64,000 bases of DNA from Paucimonas sp. (GCA_031253995.1 JAIRVG010000011.1:1-64000); one strand, 5' to 3'. Counted from the first letter of the stretch, positions 39,877 to 52,270 are shown. The notes: a model not told the origin generated them from the letters alone. Made by a program: numbers and translations.

Positions 39877-41294
39877 GGATGCTCCCGCTCGGCAAACAGT
39901 GCTTTAACGAAGGACTCCGCCTCGAAGCTGCGCAGGTCGTCGATCCCTTCCCCTACCCCAATATAGCGAATGGGCAGGCCGAACTGCTTGGCCAGGGCGA
40001 AGATCACCCCGCCCTTGGCGGTGCCGTCCAGCTTGGTCAGGGCCAGGCCGGTCAGCTCGACGCTCTGGTTGAAGTGCTTGGCCTGGTTGATGGCGTTCTG
40101 GCCGGTACCGGCGTCGAGGACCAGCAGGACCTCGTGCGGCGCATCGGCATCGAGCTTGCCGATGACCCGACGGACCTTCTTCAGCTCTTCCATCAGGTTG
40201 TCCTTGGTGTGCAGGCGGCCGGCGGTGTCGGCGATCAGCACGTCGATGCCACGGGCCTTGGCGGCCTGCACGGCATCGAAGATCACCGAGGCCGAGTCGG
40301 CACCGGTGTGCTGGGCGATGACCGGGATGTGGTTGCGCTCGCCCCACACCTGCAACTGCTCCACCGCCGCGGCACGGAAGGTGTCGCCGGCAGCCAGCAT
40401 GACCTTCTTGCCTTCGAGCTGGAGCTTCTTCGCCAGCTTGCCGATGGTGGTGGTCTTGCCCGCGCCGTTGACGCCGACCACGAGGATCACGAACGGCTTG
40501 TTCTGCGACTGGATGCGCAGCGGCTGTTCCACCGGCTTGAGCAGGCCGGCCAGTTCGTCCTGCAGCGACTTGTACAGGGCATCGGCGTCGGCCAGTTGCT
40601 TGCGCGCGACCTTCTGGGTCAGGTTCTGCACGATCAGCGAGGTTGCCTCGACACCGACGTCGGCGGTCAGCAGGCGGGTCTCGATCTCGTCGAGCAGGTC
40701 GTCGTCGATGGCCTTCTTGCCGAGGAACAGGCTGGCCATGCCTTCGCCGATGCTGGCGCTGGTCTTGGAAAGGCCTTGTTTCAGGCGGGCGAAGAAGCCG
40801 GTCTTGGCTTCTTCCACCGGTGCAGGCGCGGCGACAGCGACGGGCTCCGGCTGTGGCGCTGGTGCTGGTGCTGGTGCAACCACAGGCACCACGGGCGCTG
40901 GTGCAACCACCGGCGCAGGAGGCGCGACCACGACAGGCGCAGGCTCGGGTTCAGGCTGGACCACTACAGGCGGCAGCTCGGGAATCGGCGGCGGTTCCTT
41001 CGGTTCCAGGTCCGGCACCAGCGCCACCGGCTCTTCCGGCACGGGCAGCACCAGGCTGGCCGGCGCAACGACCGGGGCCTCGACCACCGGCGCAGCGACA
41101 GGCTCGGGCGTCACCACCGGGGCGGCGGCGGGCACTTGCGGCGCAGCGGCAGGCGCAGGCTCGGGAGCTTCTGGAACAGGGCTTTCAGGCTGTTCGACAA
41201 CAGGTTGCTGGGGCTTCTTGCGCAGCCAGCCGAACAGGCCTTTCTTTTCACCGGGCGCGCCCGGCGTTTTTTTGTCGTCGTTGGAACCAAACAT
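39873..41294 (-). CDS. ftsY: Signal recognition particle receptor FtsY
   Basis: GTPase that docks SRP-ribosome complexes at the membrane. The 473-aa protein has a long Pro/Ala/Val-rich, acidic N-terminal A domain (about 1-165) that varies between species, then the NG core with [32 protein letters not shown] and [10 protein letters not shown]. It is first in ftsYEX and divergent from the M16 peptidase genes across a 235-base gap with no visible gene. Confidence 0.96.
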   Translation of the reverse strand: MFGSNDDKKTPGAPGEKKGLFGWLRKKPQQPVVEQPESPVPEAPEPAPAAAPQVPAAAPVVTPEPVAAPVVEAPVVAPASLVLPVPEEPVALVPDLEPKEPPPIPELPPVVVQPEPEPAPVVVAPPAPVVAPAPVVPVVAPAPAPAPQPEPVAVAAPAPVEEAKTGFFARLKQGLSKTSASIGEGMASLFLGKKAIDDDLLDEIETRLLTADVGVEATSLIVQNLTQKVARKQLADADALYKSLQDELAGLLKPVEQPLRIQSQNKPFVILVVGVNGAGKTTTIGKLAKKLQLEGKKVMLAAGDTFRAAAVEQLQVWGERNHIPVIAQHTGADSASVIFDAVQAAKARGIDVLIADTAGRLHTKDNLMEELKKVRRVIGKLDADAPHEVLLVLDAGTGQNAINQAKHFNQSVELTGLALTKLDGTAKGGVIFALAKQFGLPIRYIGVGEGIDDLRSFEAESFVKALFAEREHP

Positions 41295-41529
41295 GGAAGA
41301 CGGCTATCTCAGGGTGGCGAAGCGCCAGTGCGGCGCTTCGGAAATTCTTTGTAACGCAGAACAGACTCTTTTAAATCCGGCTCGTTCGTGCGCGTCGTCT
41401 ATTTTGTCGGGGGGCCTTTGCGGCGACATCCTCGACAGGCATGGTCGCCAGGCAACCGGATCAGTATCCTAGCACCTCCTAGCCCGCCGACGCTAAGCCA
41501 AGCGGGCAGCCCAACAGGTTGAATCACGA

Positions 41530-42882
41530 ATGAATGCTCTAGCCCGCCATGCCGCTGGCCTGCTGCTCGGCACGATCTGTCTGCCCCTCGCGGCCTTCGC
41601 CGCCGACCCGCAACCCACCCACGAATTCATCCTCGACAACGGCCTCAAAGTGGTCGTGCGCGAGGACCACCGCGCCCCGGTGGTGGTTTCGCAGGTCTGG
41701 TACAAGGTCGGCTCCAGCTACGAAACCCCGGGCCAGACCGGTCTTTCCCATGCCCTGGAACACATGATGTTCAAGGGCAGCGAGAAACTCGGCCCCGGCG
41801 AGGCCTCGCGCATCCTGCGTGACCTCGGCGCCGAGGAAAACGCCTTCACCAGCGACGACTACACCGCCTATTACCAGGTGCTGGCCCGTGATCGCCTGAA
41901 CGTCGCCCTGGAACTGGAGGCCGACCGCATGGCCAGCCTGCGCCTGCCGCCGGACGAGTTCAGCCGCGAAATCGAGGTCATCAAGGAAGAACGCCGCCTG
42001 CGCACCGAGGACAACCCGGGCGCCAAGGCCTTCGAGCTGTTCAAGGCCATGGCCTACCCGGCCAGCGGCTACCACACCCCGACCATCGGCTGGATGGCCG
42101 ACCTGCAACGCATGAAGGTCGAGGAACTGCGCCACTGGTACGAGTCCTGGTACGCACCGAACAACGCCACCCTGGTGGTGGTCGGCGACGTCACCGCCGA
42201 CGAAGTGCGCAAGCTGGCCGAGCGCTGGTTCGCCAAGATCCCGAAACGCACCCTGCCGCCGAGCAAGTTGCCGCTGGAACTGGCCGAACCCGGCCTGCGC
42301 CAGCTCACGGTGCATGTGCGCACCCAGCTGCCGAGCCTGATTTTCGGCTTCAACGTGCCGGGCCTGGCCACCGCCAAGAACCCCCGTGAAGTCCACGCCC
42401 TGCGCCTGATCTCCGCCCTGCTCGACGGCGGCTACAGCGCGCGCATGGCCAGCCGCCTGGAGCGTGGTGAAGAGCTGGTGGCCGGTGCCTCCAGCAACTA
42501 CAACCCGTTCGCCCGGGGTGACAGCCTGTTCACCCTCTCGGCCACGCCGAACACGCAGAAGAAGAAGACCCTCGCCGAAGTGGAAACCGGCCTGTGGAAG
42601 CTGCTCGACGAGCTGAAGACCACGCCGCCAAGCGCCGAGGAACTGGAGCGGGTCCGCGCCCAGGTCATCGCCGGCCTGGTCTACGACCGCGACTCCATCA
42701 GCAGCCAGGCCACCACCATCGGCCAGCTGGAAACCGTCGGCCTGTCGTGGAAGCTGATCGACAACGAGCTGGATGAGCTGAAGAACGTGACCCCGGCGGA
42801 TATCCAGAACGCCGCGCGCACCTACTTCGTTCGCGAACGCCTGAGCGTTGCCCATGTACTGCCCGAGGAACAGGCGAAATGA
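41530..42882 (+). CDS. Zinc peptidase of the M16 family, catalytic member
   Basis: A 450-aa exported pitrilysin-like peptidase. A signal peptide is seen (1-24, AAFA|ADPQ). The inverted zinc motif HALEH (H74-H78) is intact, with the distal Glu in LELEADRM. The partner gene that follows lacks the zinc motif, so the two probably form a heterodimeric peptidase like other bacterial M16B pairs. Their substrate is not known. The genes overlap by four bases. Confidence 0.92.
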   Translation: MNALARHAAGLLLGTICLPLAAFAADPQPTHEFILDNGLKVVVREDHRAPVVVSQVWYKVGSSYETPGQTGLSHALEHMMFKGSEKLGPGEASRILRDLGAEENAFTSDDYTAYYQVLARDRLNVALELEADRMASLRLPPDEFSREIEVIKEERRLRTEDNPGAKAFELFKAMAYPASGYHTPTIGWMADLQRMKVEELRHWYESWYAPNNATLVVVGDVTADEVRKLAERWFAKIPKRTLPPSKLPLELAEPGLRQLTVHVRTQLPSLIFGFNVPGLATAKNPREVHALRLISALLDGGYSARMASRLERGEELVAGASSNYNPFARGDSLFTLSATPNTQKKKTLAEVETGLWKLLDELKTTPPSAEELERVRAQVIAGLVYDRDSISSQATTIGQLETVGLSWKLIDNELDELKNVTPADIQNAARTYFVRERLSVAHVLPEEQAK

Positions 42883-44342
42883 GCCAGCCGATCACCCACT
42901 TCAAGCTGACCAGCTTGGTTGCGGCCAGCGCCCTGGCCCTGGCCCTCGCCGGCCCGTCCCATGCTGCGGAAACCAAGCCGGCCAACACCCTGCAATCCCT
43001 GGCCGAGCTGGAAGGCAAGGCACCGCCCAGCCACCGCGCCCTGAACATCCAGACCTGGAACACCCAGGAAGGCGCCCGCGTGCTGTTCGTCGAGGCCCAT
43101 GAGCTGCCGATGTTCGACCTGCGCCTGACCTTCGCCGCCGGCAGCAGCCAGGACGGCGACGTACCCGGCGTGGCCGCACTGACCAACGCCATGCTCAACG
43201 AAGGCGTGGCCGGCAAGGACGTCAACGCCATCGCCCAAGGCTTCGAAGGCCTGGGTGCCGACTTCGGCAACGGGTCCTACCGCGACATGGCGGTGGCCTC
43301 GCTGCGCAGCCTGAGCGTTGCCGACAAGCGTGAACCGGCGCTGAAGCTGTTCGCCGAGGTGGTGGGCAAGCCGACCTTCCCCGCCGACGCCCTGACCCGC
43401 ATCAAGAACCAGATGCTCGCCGGCTTCGAATACCAGAAGCAGAACCCCGGCAAGCTGGCCGGCCTGCAACTGTTCGAGCGCCTGTACGGCAAGCACCCTT
43501 ACGGCCACCCGAGCGACGGCACTGCCGAAAGCATCCCGCCGATCACCCTGGACCAGCTGCGCGCCTTCCACAACAAGGCCTACGCCGCCGGCAACACGGT
43601 GATCGCCTTGGTCGGCGACCTCAGCCGCAAGGACGCCGAAGCCATCGCCGCCCAGGTTTCCGCCGCGCTGCCGAAAGGCCCGGCGCTGGCCAAGGTCGCA
43701 GAGCCGGCCGAGCCCAAGGCGGGCCCGAGCCATATCGACTTCCCGTCCAAGCAGACCCACCTGATGCTGGCAGAACTGGGTATCGACCGCGCCGACCCGG
43801 ACTACGCCGCCCTGTCCCTGGGCAACCAGATCCTCGGTGGCGGTTCCTTCGGCACCCGCCTGATGAGCGAGGTCCGCGAAAAGCGCGGCCTGACCTACGG
43901 CGTCTACTCCACCTTCGTGCCGATGCAGGCTCGCGGCCCGTTCATGATCAACCTGCAGACCCGCGCCGAACTCAGCGAGGGCACCCTGAAGCTGGTCCAG
44001 GACCTCCTGCGCGACTACCTGAAGACCGGCCCGACCCAGCAGGAACTGGACGACGCCAAGCGCGAGCTGGCCGGCAGCTTCCCGCTGTCCAATGCCAGCA
44101 ACGCGAGCATCGTCGGGCAACTGGGAGCCATAGGCTTCTATAATCTGCCGCTGACCTACCTCGAAGACTACATGCGCCAATCCCAGGAACTGACCGTCGA
44201 GCAGGTCCGGGATGCGCTGAATCGCCACCTGTCCGCGGACAAGCTGGTGATCGTCACCGCGGGGCCGAAGGTGCCGCAGCAACCGCTGCCACCGCCCCTC
44301 GACAAACCCGCCGAGCAGCCGCTCGGCGTACCGGAGCATTAA
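42879..44342 (+). CDS. M16 family protein, non-catalytic partner
   Basis: A 487-aa protein with a signal peptide (about 1-30, SHA|AETK). At the position of the HxxEH motif it reads ALTNAML, so it cannot bind zinc. It keeps the R/Y-pair region (GTRLMSEVREKRGLTYGVYSTF) that M16B partners use to bind substrate. The gene overlaps the catalytic member at its start and rsmD by one base at its end. Confidence 0.92.
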   Translation: MSQPITHFKLTSLVAASALALALAGPSHAAETKPANTLQSLAELEGKAPPSHRALNIQTWNTQEGARVLFVEAHELPMFDLRLTFAAGSSQDGDVPGVAALTNAMLNEGVAGKDVNAIAQGFEGLGADFGNGSYRDMAVASLRSLSVADKREPALKLFAEVVGKPTFPADALTRIKNQMLAGFEYQKQNPGKLAGLQLFERLYGKHPYGHPSDGTAESIPPITLDQLRAFHNKAYAAGNTVIALVGDLSRKDAEAIAAQVSAALPKGPALAKVAEPAEPKAGPSHIDFPSKQTHLMLAELGIDRADPDYAALSLGNQILGGGSFGTRLMSEVREKRGLTYGVYSTFVPMQARGPFMINLQTRAELSEGTLKLVQDLLRDYLKTGPTQQELDDAKRELAGSFPLSNASNASIVGQLGAIGFYNLPLTYLEDYMRQSQELTVEQVRDALNRHLSADKLVIVTAGPKVPQQPLPPPLDKPAEQPLGVPEH

Positions 44343-44923
44343 TGGCCAGTCCATCCAAGCCGCACGCGGGCCAAGGCCAGTTGCGCATCATCGCCGGCGA
44401 ATGGCGCAGCCGTCGCCTGAGCTTCCCCGACGCCCCCGGCCTGCGCCCGACGCCGGACCGGGTGCGGGAAACCCTGTTCAACTGGCTCGCCCCGTACATC
44501 GAAGGGGCCAAGGTGCTGGATGCCTTCACCGGCAGCGGCGCCCTGTACCTCGAAGCCCTGTCCCGCGGGGCCGGCGATGCCGTTGCCGTGGACAGCAACG
44601 CGGCGGCCATCAGCAGCCTGCGCAACAACCTCGAAGTGCTGCGCTGCCCGCGCGGCCAGCTGGTGCAGAGCGATGTCCTGCGGTACCTGCAGGGCGAGGC
44701 GAAACAGCGCTTCGACGTGGTCTTCCTCGACCCGCCGTTCCACCAGGACCTGGTGCCGCAGACCTGCGAGCTGCTGGAAAACGGTGGCTGGCTCGCCGAT
44801 CACGCGTGGATCTACATCGAAAGCGAAACCGCGCCGTCGTCGCTGAGCGTGCCGGGCACCTGGCGCCTGCACCGGGAGAAGAAGGCCGGCCAGGTGCACT
44901 ACGCGCTGTGGGAACGCGGCTGA
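44342..44923 (+). CDS. rsmD: 16S rRNA (guanine966-N2)-methyltransferase
   Basis: Methylates G966 of 16S rRNA in assembled 30S subunits. The 193-aa protein has RIIAGEWRSRRL, RPTPDRVRETLFNWL, SAM motif I VLDAFTGSGALYLEALSRG and the catalytic FLDPPF. It is cotranscribed with the M16 pair. The ftsY neighbourhood is the conserved location of rsmD in gammaproteobacteria. Confidence 0.95.
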   Translation: MASPSKPHAGQGQLRIIAGEWRSRRLSFPDAPGLRPTPDRVRETLFNWLAPYIEGAKVLDAFTGSGALYLEALSRGAGDAVAVDSNAAAISSLRNNLEVLRCPRGQLVQSDVLRYLQGEAKQRFDVVFLDPPFHQDLVPQTCELLENGGWLADHAWIYIESETAPSSLSVPGTWRLHREKKAGQVHYALWERG

Positions 44924-45016
44924 TCGTCATCTGTCCGACATCTCGCGCGGCAGCCCTTGAAGCCAGCACTTACACTGGCTGATAGAAGCTGCCGCGTGTT
45001 CCCGAGTGAAGCCGTC

Positions 45017-46003
45017 ATGATGTCCACCTTCTTCAAGCCCGCAACGGGCCTGCGCAATCCTCACCTGCAAACCCTCTGGGGCCCCCTCTGGCGCAAATCG
45101 ACGCCGCTGGATCATCAGCGCGAGCGCTTGTGGCTGGCCGACGGCGACTTCCTCGACCTGGACTGGAGCGGCCCCCACAGCAACGACACGCCGCTGGTGC
45201 TGGTGCTGCACGGCCTGACCGGCTCGTCCTCTTCCCATTACGTGCTCGGCCTGCAACACGCCCTGCAAGCCCGCGGCTGGGCCAGCGTGGCGGTGAACTG
45301 GCGGGGCTGCTCCGGCGAGCCGAACCTCTTGCCGCGCAGCTATCACTCCGGGGCCAGCGAGGACCTGGCGGAAGTCATCGACCACCTGCGGGCGCAGCGC
45401 CCGAGCGCGCCGTTGTATGCGGTGGGTTATTCGCTGGGCGGCAATGTGCTGCTCAAGCACCTGGGCGAGGCCGGCTCGGCCAGCCAGTTGCAGGCGGCCG
45501 TGGCGGTGTCGGTGCCGTTTCGCCTGGACCAGTGCGCCGACCGCATCGGCCAGGGTTTCTCACGGGTGTACCAGGCGCACTTCATCCGCGAGATGATGGC
45601 CTACCTGAAGAACAAGGAACGGCATTTCCTCCACCGTGGCCACGACGAGGGCCTGGACATCCTCGCCCGCCTCGGCCCTCTGACCAACCTGCGCACCTTC
45701 TGGGACTTCGACGGCCGGGTCACCGCGCCGCTCAACGGCTTCAGCGATGCCCACGACTACTACAAGCGCTCGTCGAGCCGCTATTACCTGGGCGAGAACC
45801 GCACGCCGACGCTGATCATCCAGTCCAGCGACGATCCCTTCGTCTTCCCCCACAGCCTGCCGGAAGCCGGCGAACTGGCGAGCACCACCACCCTGGAGCT
45901 GCACGCCCATGGGGGTCATGTCGGGTTCGTCGAGGGCAGCCTGCGCCAGCCGGGGTACTACCTGGAGCGGCGTATCCCCGAGTGGCTGGCCGGTAACTGC
46001 TGA
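45017..46003 (+). CDS. Alpha/beta hydrolase of the YheT family
   Basis: A 328-aa hydrolase starting at one of two adjacent ATGs (45017 or 45020); the frame to 44957 is leader. It has LVLHGLTGSSSSHYV, the nucleophile elbow GYSLGGNVLLKHL, the acid in SSDDPFVFP and the catalytic His in HGGHVGFVEG. YheT-type enzymes act as esterases; the natural substrate is unknown. Confidence 0.9.
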   Translation: MMSTFFKPATGLRNPHLQTLWGPLWRKSTPLDHQRERLWLADGDFLDLDWSGPHSNDTPLVLVLHGLTGSSSSHYVLGLQHALQARGWASVAVNWRGCSGEPNLLPRSYHSGASEDLAEVIDHLRAQRPSAPLYAVGYSLGGNVLLKHLGEAGSASQLQAAVAVSVPFRLDQCADRIGQGFSRVYQAHFIREMMAYLKNKERHFLHRGHDEGLDILARLGPLTNLRTFWDFDGRVTAPLNGFSDAHDYYKRSSSRYYLGENRTPTLIIQSSDDPFVFPHSLPEAGELASTTTLELHAHGGHVGFVEGSLRQPGYYLERRIPEWLAGNC

Positions 46004-46858
46004 TCAGTCGCCGGTGGCGACCTGGCGCTGCGGGTCGGTGATCCATTCGCTCCACGAGCCGGCGTACAGCGGTGCCAGCGGGTAGCCGGCGAGACTCAGG
46101 GCGAACAGGTTGTGGCAGGCGGTGACGCCGGAGCCGCAGTAGGCCACCAGGTCTTGCGGCTGGCGCTCGCCGAGCAGCCTGGCGAAACGGGCCTTCAGTT
46201 GATCCGCAGGAAGGAAATGACCGTCGGCGCCGAGGTTTTCGGTAAAGGCCGCGCATTGTGCGCCGGGGATGTGCCCGGCCACCGGATCGATCGGCTCCAC
46301 TTCGCCACGGAAGCGCGGCAGGGCGCGGGCGTCGAGCAGGGTCAGGGCCGGGTCGCCGAGACGTTCGCGCAGGTGCTGGGCGCTGACCAGCAGGGCCGGG
46401 TCGGGCTTGCCGCTGAAGGTGCCTTCGTGGCGGTCCGCCGGGTCCAGGCTCAGCGGCAGGCCGGCCGCGTGCCAGGCCTTGAGGCCGCCATCGAGGAGGT
46501 ACACGCCGCTGCGCTTGCCGAGCCAGGCCAGCAGCCACCAGGCGCGGGCGGCGAAGGCGCCGGGACCGTCGTCATACAGCACCACGTCGCTGTCGTTGCT
46601 GATGCCCCACTGCTGGAAACGCTCGATCAGGCGCCCCGGCTGCGGCAGCGGATGACGCCCGGTGACGCCCTTGACCACCGGCCCGCTGAGGTCGCGCTCC
46701 AGATCAGCGAAATGCGCCCCGGCGATATGCCCCTCGGCGTAGCTGCGCTGACCGTAGTCGACGTCCTCCAGGGCAAAACGACAATCGAGAATCACCAGCT
46801 TCGGTTCGCCGAGGCGTTCCGCCAGTTGCCGGGGTGCAATCAGTTGCGCGAGGGGCAT
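46004..46858 (-). CDS. Tandem-rhodanese sulfurtransferase (SseA type)
   Basis: Moves sulfur from thiosulfate or 3-mercaptopyruvate to an acceptor such as cyanide. The 284-aa protein has two rhodanese domains; the C-terminal one is active, with the CGSGVTAC loop. That loop sequence fits mercaptopyruvate sulfurtransferases (CGSGVT) rather than classic rhodaneses (CRxGxR). The ATG at 46858 has GGAG at good spacing and is preferred over the one at 46870. It converges on the YheT gene with no gap. Confidence 0.92.
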   Translation of the reverse strand: MPLAQLIAPRQLAERLGEPKLVILDCRFALEDVDYGQRSYAEGHIAGAHFADLERDLSGPVVKGVTGRHPLPQPGRLIERFQQWGISNDSDVVLYDDGPGAFAARAWWLLAWLGKRSGVYLLDGGLKAWHAAGLPLSLDPADRHEGTFSGKPDPALLVSAQHLRERLGDPALTLLDARALPRFRGEVEPIDPVAGHIPGAQCAAFTENLGADGHFLPADQLKARFARLLGERQPQDLVAYCGSGVTACHNLFALSLAGYPLAPLYAGSWSEWITDPQRQVATGD

Positions 46859-46888
46859 GACAGTCTCCATATCGATTGAAAGGGCACG

Positions 46889-47554
46889 TTACTGCTCCAG
46901 CGCCTGCTGTAGCGGTACGTAGAATTCTTCGCACAGCGCGTCCACCGCCGGCCGCGCCGAGGCGGTGACGAAGCCGAGCTCCAGCACCAGTACCTGATAG
47001 ACGCCGCGCTTGATGGCTTCTTCACTCAGGTGCGCGGAATTTTCCCGGGTGGTGCAGAGGAAGCGCACCCAGGAGGTCAGGACGATCCAGGTGTTGAGGG
47101 TCAGCGACTCGATCTGCACCGCGTTCATCTCCAGGATCCCGGCCGCGACGAAGCCGGTGTAGATGGACTGGCCCTGCAGCAGGCTGCGCTGGGAAAAGCG
47201 CCGGTAGCGGGCGGCCAGTTCCTTGTCGCTGTCGAGCAGGTGTTCCAGGTCGCGGTGCAGGAAACGGAAGTTCCACATCGCCGCGAGGATCTCCTTGAGG
47301 TAGAAGCGCTTGTCCTCGACCCTGGCCGGACGGCCCTTGGGCGGGTGCAGGAAACTTTCCACCTGTTCCTCATACTGACTGAACAATTCGGCAATGATTT
47401 CCTGCTTGTTGGCGAAGTGGTAGTACAGGTTGCCGGGCGAAATCTCCATGTGCGCGGCGATGTGGTTGGTGCTGACGCTGCGCTCGCCGTTCTGGTTGAA
47501 CAGCTCCAGGCTGTTCTGGACGATGCGCTCGCGGGTCTTGATTCGCGGGGCCAT
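46889..47554 (-). CDS. TetR/AcrR family transcriptional regulator
   Basis: The 221-aa regulator starts at ATG 47554 (MAPRIKTRERIVQNSLELF). The N-terminal helix-turn-helix reads VSTNHIAAHMEISPGNLYYHFANKQEII (about 26-53). The C-terminal ligand domain is of an uncharacterised type. It is divergent from the aldehyde dehydrogenase module, with a 16-bp palindrome between them, so it probably controls that module and itself. The ligand is unknown. Confidence 0.9.
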   Translation of the reverse strand: MAPRIKTRERIVQNSLELFNQNGERSVSTNHIAAHMEISPGNLYYHFANKQEIIAELFSQYEEQVESFLHPPKGRPARVEDKRFYLKEILAAMWNFRFLHRDLEHLLDSDKELAARYRRFSQRSLLQGQSIYTGFVAAGILEMNAVQIESLTLNTWIVLTSWVRFLCTTRENSAHLSEEAIKRGVYQVLVLELGFVTASARPAVDALCEEFYVPLQQALEQ

Positions 47555-47640
47555 GACTGCGGTTCCCCATTCATGAGCTTGAAATGATTGCCTGATCTTA
47601 CGGCGTCGGTGAAGGGGTTGCATCTACATGATCGACACGA

Positions 47641-47710
47641 ACCCTGTGGGAGCCGATTGCGATGATGGCATCACTGCCGTAATCGCGGCTAAAGCCGCTC
47701 CCACAGGGTC
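47641..47710. repeat. Divergent REP-like hairpin between tetR gene and calB
   Basis: ACCCTGTGGGAGC and GCTCCCACAGGGT form the outer stem of a palindrome with a different centre (GATTGCGATGATGGC...). It is a variant of the REP type seen elsewhere in the window and lies inside a divergent promoter region, which is less common for such elements. Confidence 0.7.
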
Positions 47711-47733
47711 CGCGTCGGTCACAGGATCAGATT

Positions 47734-47749
47734 TAGAGTATATGCTCTA
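47734..47749. promoter_or_regulatory. Candidate TetR operator upstream of calB
   Basis: TAGAGTATATGCTCTA is palindromic at 14 of 16 positions and lies 30 bases before the calB start, overlapping the likely promoter. Placement beside a divergent TetR gene suggests it is the operator; this is inference. Confidence 0.5.
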
Positions 47750-47778
47750 GCCACGACAACACGTCACTGGAGGTCCTG

Positions 47779-49182
47779 ATGTCCCAGCTCGACTGGCTCG
47801 ACGCCCTGTTCGCCGAACAGCGCGCCGCCTTCAACCACCTGCCCATGCCGCCCCTGGCCCAGCGCCGGCAGTGGCTCAAGGCCCTGCGCCAGGCCCTGGT
47901 CGCCCGCCAGGACGAGCTGATCGCCGCCATCGACCAGGATTTCAACGGCCGCAGCGCCGACGAGACCCGTCTCGCCGAACTCCTGCCCAGCGTCCAGGGC
48001 CTGGTCCACGCGGAAAAACACCTGGCCCGCTGGATGAAACCCCAGCGCCGCGCCGTGGGCCTGGCCTTCCAGCCGGCCAGCGCGCGGGTGCAGTACCAGC
48101 CATTGGGCGTGGTCGGGGTCATCGTGCCGTGGAACTACCCGCTGTTCCTCGCCATCGGCCCGCTCACCGGCGCCCTCGCCGCCGGCAACCGGGTGATGCT
48201 CAAGCTCAGCGAAGCCACCCCGGCCAGTGGCCAGGTGCTCAAGGCCCTGCTGGAGTCGGTGTTCCCCAGCGACATGGTCTGCGTGGTGCTGGGTGAGGCC
48301 GACGTCGGCCAGGCCTTCTCCCGCTTGCCCTTCGACCACCTGCTGTTCACCGGCGCCACCAGCATCGGCCGCGAGGTGATGCGCGCCGCCGCCGACAACC
48401 TCACCCCGGTGACCCTGGAACTGGGCGGCAAGTCCCCGGCCATCGTCTCCGCCAGCGTGCCCCTGGCCGACGCCGCCGAGCGCATCGCCTTCGGCAAGAC
48501 CCTCAACGCCGGGCAGACCTGCGTCGCCCCCGACTACGTGCTGGTGCCACGCGAGCGCGTCCCAGGCTTCATCGACGCCTACCGCGAGGCCGTGCGCCGC
48601 TTCTACCCGCGCATCAGCGACAACCCCGACTACACCGCGATCATCAACCCGCGCCACCTGGCCCGGCTCAACGGCTACCTCGACGACGCCCGCCGCCAGG
48701 GCGCGCGGGTCACCAGCCTGTACCCGGACGAAACCCCGGCGGACCGCCGCCTGCCGCCGCTGGTGCTGGAAAACGTCAGCGACGGCATGCGCGTGATGCA
48801 GGACGAGATCTTCGGCCCGCTGCTACCCGTGGTGCCCTACGACCAGATCGACGAGGCCATTGCCTACGTCAACCAGCGCCCGCGCCCACTGGCCCTGTAC
48901 TACTTCGGCTACGAGCGCGGCGAGCAGCGCCTGGTCCTGGACAACACCCACTCCGGTGGCGCCTGCCTCAACGACACCTTGCTGCACGTGGCCCAGGACG
49001 ACCTGCCGTTCGGCGGCGTCGGCCCCTCCGGCATGGGCCATTACCATGGCCACGAAGGCTTCCAGACCTTCAGCAAGGCCAAGGCCGTGCTGGCCAAGCA
49101 GCGCCTGAACCTGGCGCGGCTGGTCTACCCGCCCTACGGCAAGCGCCTGCAACAACTGGTGTACCGCTTCTTCATCCGCTGA
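47779..49182 (+). CDS. calB: Aldehyde dehydrogenase (coniferyl-aldehyde type)
   Basis: A 467-aa NAD(P)-dependent aldehyde dehydrogenase. It has VIVPWNYPL, the catalytic Glu region VTLELGGKSPAIV and the nucleophile Cys in NAGQTCVAPDYVLV. It belongs to the short class 3-like group that includes coniferyl aldehyde dehydrogenase CalB; the name reflects similarity, the true substrate could be another aromatic or aliphatic aldehyde. It has a good ribosome site (TGGAGG). It is followed by a Tat lipoprotein and a GMC oxidoreductase, which could supply the aldehyde. Confidence 0.85.
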   Translation: MSQLDWLDALFAEQRAAFNHLPMPPLAQRRQWLKALRQALVARQDELIAAIDQDFNGRSADETRLAELLPSVQGLVHAEKHLARWMKPQRRAVGLAFQPASARVQYQPLGVVGVIVPWNYPLFLAIGPLTGALAAGNRVMLKLSEATPASGQVLKALLESVFPSDMVCVVLGEADVGQAFSRLPFDHLLFTGATSIGREVMRAAADNLTPVTLELGGKSPAIVSASVPLADAAERIAFGKTLNAGQTCVAPDYVLVPRERVPGFIDAYREAVRRFYPRISDNPDYTAIINPRHLARLNGYLDDARRQGARVTSLYPDETPADRRLPPLVLENVSDGMRVMQDEIFGPLLPVVPYDQIDEAIAYVNQRPRPLALYYFGYERGEQRLVLDNTHSGGACLNDTLLHVAQDDLPFGGVGPSGMGHYHGHEGFQTFSKAKAVLAKQRLNLARLVYPPYGKRLQQLVYRFFIR

Positions 49183-49206
49183 TCGCTGCATAACAGGCTC
49201 ACAACA

Positions 49207-49722
49207 ATGACAACACGCCTGCCCGAAATCGCCGCGCTGAACCGTCGCGGCCTGCTCAAGTTCAGTCTCGGCGCCACGCTGTTCCTCGGCGGCGCCAGCC
49301 TGGTAGGTTGTTCCGCCACCACGCCGGCCCATGGTTTTCGCGTCCTGCGCGACGACGACCTGCCGATGCTGCGCGCGGTGATACCGGTGGTCCTCGAAGG
49401 CACCGGCGCGCTGGTCGACAAGGTCCTGGCCCGCCTCGACGAAGCCCTGGCCAGCCTGTCCAGCGAGATGCTCAAGCTGACCCGACAACTGTTCGACGTG
49501 CTCGCCCTGCCCCTGACCCGTGGTCCGCTGACCGGTGTCTGGGGCGCCTGGGAGCAAGCCGAACCAGCGCGCATCCAGGCCTTTCTCCTGCGCTGGCAGG
49601 ACAGCTCGCTGAACCTGCTACGCCAGGGCTACTGCTCGCTGCTGCAACTGCTGCTGATGGCCTGGTACAGCCTGCCCGAGTCCTGGGCCGCCTGCGGTTA
49701 CCCCGGCCCACCGAAAATCTGA
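49207..49722 (+). CDS. Tat-exported lipoprotein, possible GMC oxidoreductase subunit
   Basis: The 171-aa protein begins with a twin-arginine signal (LNRRGLLKFS, R13-R14) and a lipobox LVGC with the acyl-receiving Cys35. The rest is helical with no known catalytic motif. It resembles in size and layout the small Tat-bearing subunit 3 of gluconate 2-dehydrogenases, which carries its flavoprotein partner across the membrane. The next gene is a GMC flavoprotein without its own signal, consistent with this. Partnership is inferred. Confidence 0.75.
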   Translation: MTTRLPEIAALNRRGLLKFSLGATLFLGGASLVGCSATTPAHGFRVLRDDDLPMLRAVIPVVLEGTGALVDKVLARLDEALASLSSEMLKLTRQLFDVLALPLTRGPLTGVWGAWEQAEPARIQAFLLRWQDSSLNLLRQGYCSLLQLLLMAWYSLPESWAACGYPGPPKI

Positions 49723-49736
49723 GCGAGAGCCATCCC

Positions 49737-51907
<2,171 letters not shown>

Positions 51908-51930
51908 TCTCATCTGGCCAGGAAAACCGG

Positions 51931-51955
51931 CGCCCGCGTGCACAACGGGCGCTAA
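51931..51955 (+). other. Hairpin after coaD
   Basis: GCGCCCG/CGGGCGC stem beyond the coaD stop without a T-run. It may be a weak or Rho-assisted transcript end; evidence is structural only. Confidence 0.35.

Positions 51956-52269
<314 letters not shown>

Positions 52270-52270
<1 letters not shown>

Noticed and set aside
42879..44342. Second M16 gene as a broken pseudogene because HxxEH is missing
   Set aside because: The frame is intact and keeps the R/Y substrate-binding region; M16B pairs normally have one non-catalytic member.
49308..49736. Long N-terminal extension of the GMC oxidoreductase
   Set aside because: It overlaps the Tat lipoprotein gene in another frame and is Arg/Pro-rich; the ATG at 49737 gives a normal FAD-binding N-terminus.
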